From Blepharisma japonicum (taxonomy: Eukaryota; Ciliophora; Heterotrichea; Heterotrichida; Blepharismidae): a stretch of DNA of 64,000 nucleotides. The translations under genes were made by a program, and so were the position numbers. The notes under the pieces are model-generated. The model was not told the origin of the DNA and did no database searches. It worked only from the letters and a program-made list of their open reading frames with translations. How positions within the stretch are numbered: the first letter of the stretch is position 1; every line of letters begins with the position of its first letter. This document shows, piece after piece, positions 57,541 to 64,000 of this stretch. The DNA lies in NCBI GenBank assembly GCA_949751835.1, contig CATKHK010000045.1:300254-364253 (forward strand). The letters run 5' to 3'.

Positions 57541-59055
57541 TTAACTAAGGATATAAGTTCCTTTAGCCCTTTCCAACCGATCAAGAACATCGCAGATACG
57601 AGGTCTTCGGCGGGGATTGTATCTACAGCACTCTTGAATGATTAGACTTACTTCTGGAGTTATTGTATCAGGAATCGGGATAGGCTTTTTATTGAAAATT
57701 TCATAGAAAATATTGTTGGCTTTGGAACTAGAAATATAGTGCCATGGCCTTTTGTTGCTGAAGAGTTCTATGAGCAAACAGCCAAGTGCCCATATGTCTA
57801 CTTCAACCCCAATTGAGTCAACTTTATCTTTATCAAAAAGTTCTGGCGCCATAAATCGTGTGGTTCCAATACAAATCGTGGTCATTGATTGGGACTCTTC
57901 AGCAAAAAACGATGAAACTGGTCTTGCCAGTCCGAAATCTGCAAGTTTTACATTCATTGCATAGTCAAGAAGGCAGTTTTCTGGCTTCAGATCTCTGTGG
58001 ATAATTGGTGGCTCATTGGAGTGCAAATAAGCCAGTGCTTTACAAATCTGTATGCCTATTGTGAATCTTTCAGCCAGGGTCAATGTTCTTGACTTATTTT
58101 TATGAATTGCATAGAATAAAGAAGAATTAGGGACATATTCTGTTATCAAGCACAGATTTGGCTGATCTATACAAATGCCCATGATAAGTAGAATATTCGG
58201 ATGCCTAATTTGTGACAGAACTTGCATTTCTTTGACATATTTCTGTAAATCCTTTTCTGATGTGCTGTACTCTAATTTGAACTGCTTTATGGCGACTTCA
58301 CTGCCTCTTCACTTTCCTTTGAATACAATGCAGCTTGAGCCTCTATTCAGGACGTCTTGAAACTCTAATTCTTCACCTTTAATTATAGTCAGCCTGCTTC
58401 CAGCCAATGCTTGCTCTAATAATGTGATAGGCTCATCAATGCTTTCTTCTACCTTGAGTGTTGATTTTGAACCCTGAGTTGACCTTTGCTCTCTATTTGG
58501 AGCATTTTCTTCTTGAAGTGGAGTTCGGCTTCCTTTAGAAATGCAGTCTTCCAGAGTAAATTGTTCTATTATTTCATCAGCCATATGGCTTCTGCTCTCC
58601 AGAGCTAGTTCGTGAGGAGTTTTACCAGCTAAATTCGAGATATCTCGATTAGCGTTATACTTCAGCAGCAAAGCTACCATATCTGAGTTTCCTTTAAGGA
58701 CTGCAATATGAAGAGGTGTGTTTCCATATGCATCTTGTTGGTTTTTGAAGTTACCGAATAAAGAATGTTCACGAAGGAGCATTCAAGCGAGCTTATAGTG
58801 GTCAAGCTCAATTGCTCTGTGGAGTGGAGTCATTTTTTCGGGGAGTTCTGGAATAATAAGTGCTTTAGCCTTAAAAAGCGATTTAAAGCTCTTAACTCTT
58901 CCACGTTCTAGTGCTAATCGCAAAGGAGAGTAACCTTCAGAGTTTAAGGCATTTATCTGAGCACCAAAACTGAGCAGCGTTTGAGTATCAACTTCTTGTC
59001 CTGCATCGATTGAGTCTAATAAGATTTTTGTGTTTGACGAAACATTACTACCCAT
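57541..59055 (-). CDS. Ankyrin-repeat TKL-type protein kinase
   Basis: 504 aa from ATG 59055, chosen because MGSNVSSNTK is an N-myristoylation-type start and the longer upstream frame is a hydrophobic 5' stretch unlike the rest. Two TGA are Trp (ends of LDHYKLA and KGK). About four ankyrin repeats fill residues 20-150 (GYSPLRLALERGRV; KMTPLHRAIELDHY; YGNTPLHIAVLKGNSDMVAL; GKTPHELAL). The kinase domain has LNRGSSCIVFKGK, W-RGSEVAIKQF, HRDLKPEN, DFGLA, GTTRFMAPELF and RRRPRICDVL, with TKL-type Trp and Arg positions. This resembles ILK/MLK-like Ank-kinases. Probably membrane-associated signalling. Confidence 0.88.
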
Positions 59056-59256
59056 TTCTTTTATAGCCAATTTTAAAAATAAATTAAAGAAATTAGACTT
59101 ACTCTCAAAAATATGGCATCTACTGATAATAAAATACGCCAGTATGTTCCAAAAGAGAATGATCCACAAGAGCAAATGAAAATAATTTTAAAAAATTTTG
59201 GCTATTATTAATTAAATTTTTTCTATTACTAATATGAAACTAAAGAGAGTTTATAA

Positions 59257-60387
59257 ATGAATTTACTTTTTTCTAAAGAGGAGGAATTTGAAGAAATCAC
59301 AGTATTTGAGATCCCTCCTGTTGGAAAAGATTATAAGACAACTGAAGATATTTATGATTTGTGCCAAAGTGTGAAAATGAACAGTCAAAGCATCACAGAA
59401 ATTATTTTGGGACACAATACTTATTCTGATGAGGTTATGGAAGAGTTGGCAGAGGCTATCCAAGAGTGCTCGAACATCACCATTGCAAACCTAAGCTCAA
59501 TTTTCAGAGAATGGGATGACTTTTACACCCCAAAAATACTGGATACTTTGAGCAGAACGCTTCTAGGTTTTCGCGAACTTGAAGAGCTGGATCTTTCCAA
59601 TAACTTTTTAACTGTACAGGCTGTAGATATTGTTGGCTTTTTGTTGGAAAATACCCCAACGTTAAAAATTTTGAGGATCGATAACAACCGACTAGGTGCT
59701 GAAGGAGGAGTGAAGCTGGCGGAGTCTCTCAAGAATTCGACAGAGTTAAAGCTTTTCGTTTTTTCTGCTGAAAACACCAAGCTTGAGGACACTGGAATTA
59801 TCAGCTTAAGCGAGGTCTTTGGGGAAATGCAGAGCTTGAGAGAAATATGTGTCAGCAAAAACGACATAAAAAAGCAAGGGATTATTGCGTTAAGCAAAGC
59901 ATTAGTAAAAAATGATGAGCTACAGATTTTAAGAATTTCAGACAATTTTATCAGCGATCCTGCTGCCTTTTCAAAGTTACACGGGGCGTTAAAAAATTTG
60001 CGGTTTCTAAGCATTATTGATGTTGCAGATTGCTGCTTGGGAAACAAAGGTGTAGGATGCTTGCTGGATTCTTTTCATTCGTCTGAAAATTTGTTGGAAC
60101 TTCATTTAGAATATAATGATTTGGATGATACATATATCGGAGAAATTCTTGTTAACTTTATTTCATCCAAAAGATATTTAGAAGTAAGTTTTATGTAGGT
60201 CTTAAACTTAGCGGGAAGCAATTTTGACGAAGAAACCATTGAAAAAATTCGAAAAGCTGCAGGAAAATTTGATAAAGATCTAAGAATCATTATTGAAGAA
60301 AACGAGAGTAAAAATGATTCTTTTTTTGATTCTTACTTGGATATCAACGAAAATTCACTCCATCATGATTTTATGTATATATGTTAA
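59257..60387 (+). CDS. RanGAP1-like leucine-rich-repeat GTPase-activating protein
   Basis: 371 aa after removing a 15-nt intron at 60184-60198, which adds the last repeat and an acidic tail. Repeats of ribonuclease-inhibitor type run through the protein (LEELDLSNNFL, LKILRIDNNRLGAEGGVKLA, LLELHLEYNDL). The N-terminal block GHNTYSDEVMEELAEAI...ANLSSIFREWDD follows the RanGAP pattern N-T-Y-G-x-E-A...N-F-S-D-I-F-T-G-R, which carries the GTPase-activating Arg; here the corresponding Arg is inferred in IFREW. The C-terminus is acidic (DLRIIIEENESKND). RanGAP hydrolyses RanGTP at the nuclear pore. Other RNI-type proteins (NOD-like) are less likely. Confidence 0.68.
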
Positions 60388-61024
60388 TTCTCTGCTAGAG
60401 CCTAGAGAAGATAATTAGTAAATAAAGCGTTTATATGTATATGTTTTTACGTTTTATATATTTCAAAGTAAAGGTTTTAAAAATATTGGATTTATTATTC
60501 AATTTATTCGAGTAATTTTCAATAATATCCGTCAAACTAAGTATTAGCTTTAAAAAAAATTCTATTGAAGGCGTTTACGCCTTTGCTTATTTTCGATTTA
60601 ATATGAAAAACCTTCAAATTTCTTTTCTAAACAAATTTTATTATTGCATTTCAATATGTGCGTAAATTTAGGGAAATGCGAATATTGATTAATTGCTTTT
60701 TGCGATCTTTTAGCTCTAAGTATCAAAAATTCTATATAAGACTAATAACATTTTTTAATTTTAAGCTATAATATATTTTATATCAGTAAATAATTTTTGC
60801 TATCAAATTATGAAGTAAAAAATTATCCTTGCAAGTGCATTTAAACAAATTTAAGTAATTAAACTATTCATAGATTATCTTATATTAATAAATGTTGCTA
60901 AGTTTTAAAAGACAGTCCTAAGTTCACTTAAGATAATTTAAATGATTGATGCTATTACATCTTATAGACTTCTTAATAATAGTATCTATATGAATTTTAA
61001 TAAATAGAAATAGGATAGAAATAG
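60388..61024. other. AT-rich spacer with a short perfect hairpin
   Basis: About 640 nt. Contains AAGGCG (60568-60573), loop TTTA, CGCCTT (60578-60583). Its GC-rich stem stands out in this AT-rich DNA; role unknown. No ORF. Confidence 0.4.
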
Positions 61025-62368
61025 ATGGAAGAACTACTGAATAATAATTCAAGCTGTGCAGATTGTGCTAGCGAAAAAATTGAAGGAATCAACATGCAAT
61101 TTGGAGTAGCTGTGTGCAAAGCCTGTGCAAGAATTCATTCTCAGTTCAATATGCCAATTCGCAGATTGCATGAGCCCTTTCTGGGTGAAGAAGTCACTTT
61201 CCTACTTTCAAGAGGTAACAAAAAAGTAAATGATTCTCTACTTATTAACCTAGATCCATGAATTGCCACTCCGAACATCTTCAAATACGAGTAAACACTA
61301 TACAGAGGCGTTCGATATTGATATGTTGAGTCGAAATATATTCAAATGATCTTCGCCAGAGAGCGCAGAGAAAAGAAAAGGCCTAATTATGACCTAAATA
61401 AATATTGATTTTACATTGATGAAGTCTCAAAACGATTCCCTATCACAAGAGGCCCTGCAACTCGTGAGGAAATCAGGAATATGATTAATAACGGTGAAGT
61501 TTTGTTCATAGAAAGCTATATTTGGCATCCAATTCTAGGACATAAGTGATGTCATGTGGAAAAAATCCTCGACGCCATCAACCCTTCAAGTGAGCAAGAT
61601 GACATAATAACACAAGAAAAATACCAAAAAATGCTGAGATTGTTGGACAAGCGATATCCTCATTTGAAAGGCACGGTAGATGTAATTGTCGGAAAGTCCA
61701 AGCCACAGAAAAAATGGATGGTACTTTATATGAAAAAACTACTGATTTTTCCAAGCAGCAATTCTTCTCATTTTGATCTGGAGCTCCACCTTGACAGCAC
61801 TTCTCTTGACTTGGTGGACTCTGGGAACTCTGTGATGATTTCAATTATTTGTGAAGGAGTCAAGTTGTTAATAAGCACTAATATATGAGAAGTGATGGAA
61901 TGGTATCATTCTTTATCTCTTGCAGTTTATCTAATACACAACCTGGAGGATGATCTAGTCATAGAAGAGCCTGATCTTTCTGAAATGCATGTTTGCAATG
62001 TCACGACAAGCACAGATTATATGGGCGATAAAATCATGGAAGGGCAGCTCAAAAAAGAAGGAGCTATTTTCAAATCTTTGAACCCAAAATGGTTTATATT
62101 AAGGACCCAAGGATTGTACTGATATGCAAGCAAGAACGATAAAGCTTTGAGGGAAAAAGATGCTATAAGACTTTTTCATGACTCTAGTGTAGAAGAAGAA
62201 TCAGACATAAAGAATGGATTTGGGTTCACACTTAACTCAAGGACAAAAAAAATTACTCTTTGGGCTGAAAATGAAGAGCAGAGATCTAAATGGGTTTACT
62301 ATTTAAAAGAAACTATAGAGCAACTTAAAACTTTGCATGAAGGAGTTTGTCTATTATCAATGACTTAA
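61025..62368 (+). CDS. ArfGAP-PH-PH protein (ADAP/centaurin-alpha-like) with altered catalytic site
   Basis: 442 aa after removing a 15-nt intron at 61291-61305; about eight TGA are Trp. The ArfGAP zinc finger is CADC...CKAC (16 residues between pairs). The sequence after it is ARIHSQF, where ArfGAPs have GIHRxLG, so the catalytic Arg is Ser. Two PH domains follow: VIVGKSKPQKKWMVLYMKKL (residues about 205-300) and MEGQLKKEGAIFKSLNPKWF (about 330-430), matching the ArfGAP-PH-PH order of ADAP1/2, which bind PIP3. A 90-residue linker between them and the finger contains WHPILGHKWCH. Possibly a catalytically dead lipid-binding adaptor. Confidence 0.8.
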
Positions 62369-62424
62369 TTTAATTAAAAATCCCTGTATTGAAGTTAATG
62401 TGTAAGCCACTGAAAATAAAATAC

Positions 62425-63744
<1,320 letters not shown>

Positions 63745-63902
63745 TTATCCTTTTGGATTTGACATTAGCGATTTTTTTAAAAGGAGGATTTTAGTGTTTC
63801 AATATTTAAGGTCTTCTTCTAATTTATATAATTCTTTAATGTGCATAGATAATATATAAATATGTAAAATGCTTTAGTTTAAATTACTCCTATTTGATCC
63901 TA

Positions 63903-64000
63903 TTAAACACCCTCATCAATTGAGGAAGCAATAATCTCATCTGATATTAGTTTTGCAGGAGACTGACTCCTTGATTTTGCTTTGTCTTTGACTGCATACG
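63903..64000 (-). CDS. C-terminal end of a gene continuing past the window
   Basis: Minus-strand frame ending at TAA (63903-63905) and open to the window edge: ...DKAKSRSQSPAKLISDEIIASSIDEGV. About 32 codons, Ser/Lys-rich, no domain recognisable. Confidence 0.4.
   Translation of the reverse strand, partial: YAVKDKAKSRSQSPAKLISDEIIASSIDEGV

Overview
The window looks like nuclear DNA of a heterotrich ciliate, most likely Blepharisma. Two features of the sequence point there. First, UGA is read as tryptophan: many conserved proteins run straight through in-frame TGA at Trp positions, and all genes end in TAA or TAG. Second, coding regions are interrupted by tiny spliceosomal introns of 15 or 16 nt (GTA...YAG). 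I placed 19 introns: 13 of 15 nt, 5 of 16 nt and one of 20 nt. After removing them, every complete model has a length divisible by three and the domain continuity is restored. The DNA is AT-rich, gene-dense and free of larger interruptions inside genes, which fits a somatic (macronuclear) genome. I infer the genus from code and intron size; Stentor shares the intron size but uses the standard code.

Layout. 1-11.2 kb: ABC half-transporter (minus, cut by the window edge), quinone-oxidoreductase-like enzyme, cohesin SMC1, a basic unknown, a multi-pass membrane protein with a spliced-on C-terminal RING-like finger, an ESRP/Fusilli-like RNA-binding protein, an unknown. 11.3-12.2 kb: a decayed non-LTR retrotransposon lacking its RT domain. 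12.4-20.4 kb (mostly minus): EF-hand protein, DUSP-UBL-MYND-USP deubiquitinase, tail-anchored Glu/Gln repeat protein, broken NSF-D1 fragment, a gene hidden by UGA codons, and an auxilin/PTEN-like protein. 20.7-29.5 kb (plus): Cache-TM-TPR-vWA membrane sensor, SDR pseudoenzyme, kinesin, TBC1D5-like Rab GAP. 30-42.8 kb (minus): tandem-RRM protein, coiled-coil protein, CAMK-like kinase, glutathione peroxidase with a decayed duplicate beside it, CIAO2/MIP18, RBR ubiquitin ligase, RecQ/BLM helicase, two related EF-hand proteins, a small unknown. 43-44.7 kb (plus): SPRY-like protein and two tandem tryparedoxin/nucleoredoxin-like proteins. 44.7-55.1 kb (minus): tail-less uL10/P0 paralogue, PI4-kinase III alpha, cytosolic Asp-tRNA synthetase, STIL-like centriole protein. 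55.5-64 kb: RING/coiled-coil protein, serine carboxypeptidase, ankyrin-TKL kinase, RanGAP-like LRR protein, ArfGAP-PH-PH protein, CFAP36, and the tail of one more gene.

The genes are a mixture of housekeeping and signalling functions with no operon logic. Neighbours are often divergent and separated by short AT-rich spacers. Recurring themes are ubiquitin signalling (USP, RBR, RING proteins), small Ca2+-binding proteins, N-myristoylation-type N-termini (four genes begin MGxxxS or MGC) and pseudoenzymes that have lost catalytic residues. The most unusual items are the STIL-like and ESRP-like genes, the sensor with an intracellular vWA-like domain, the deubiquitinase with an embedded MYND finger, the 20-nt intron, and a candidate stop-less 15-nt intron inside SMC1.
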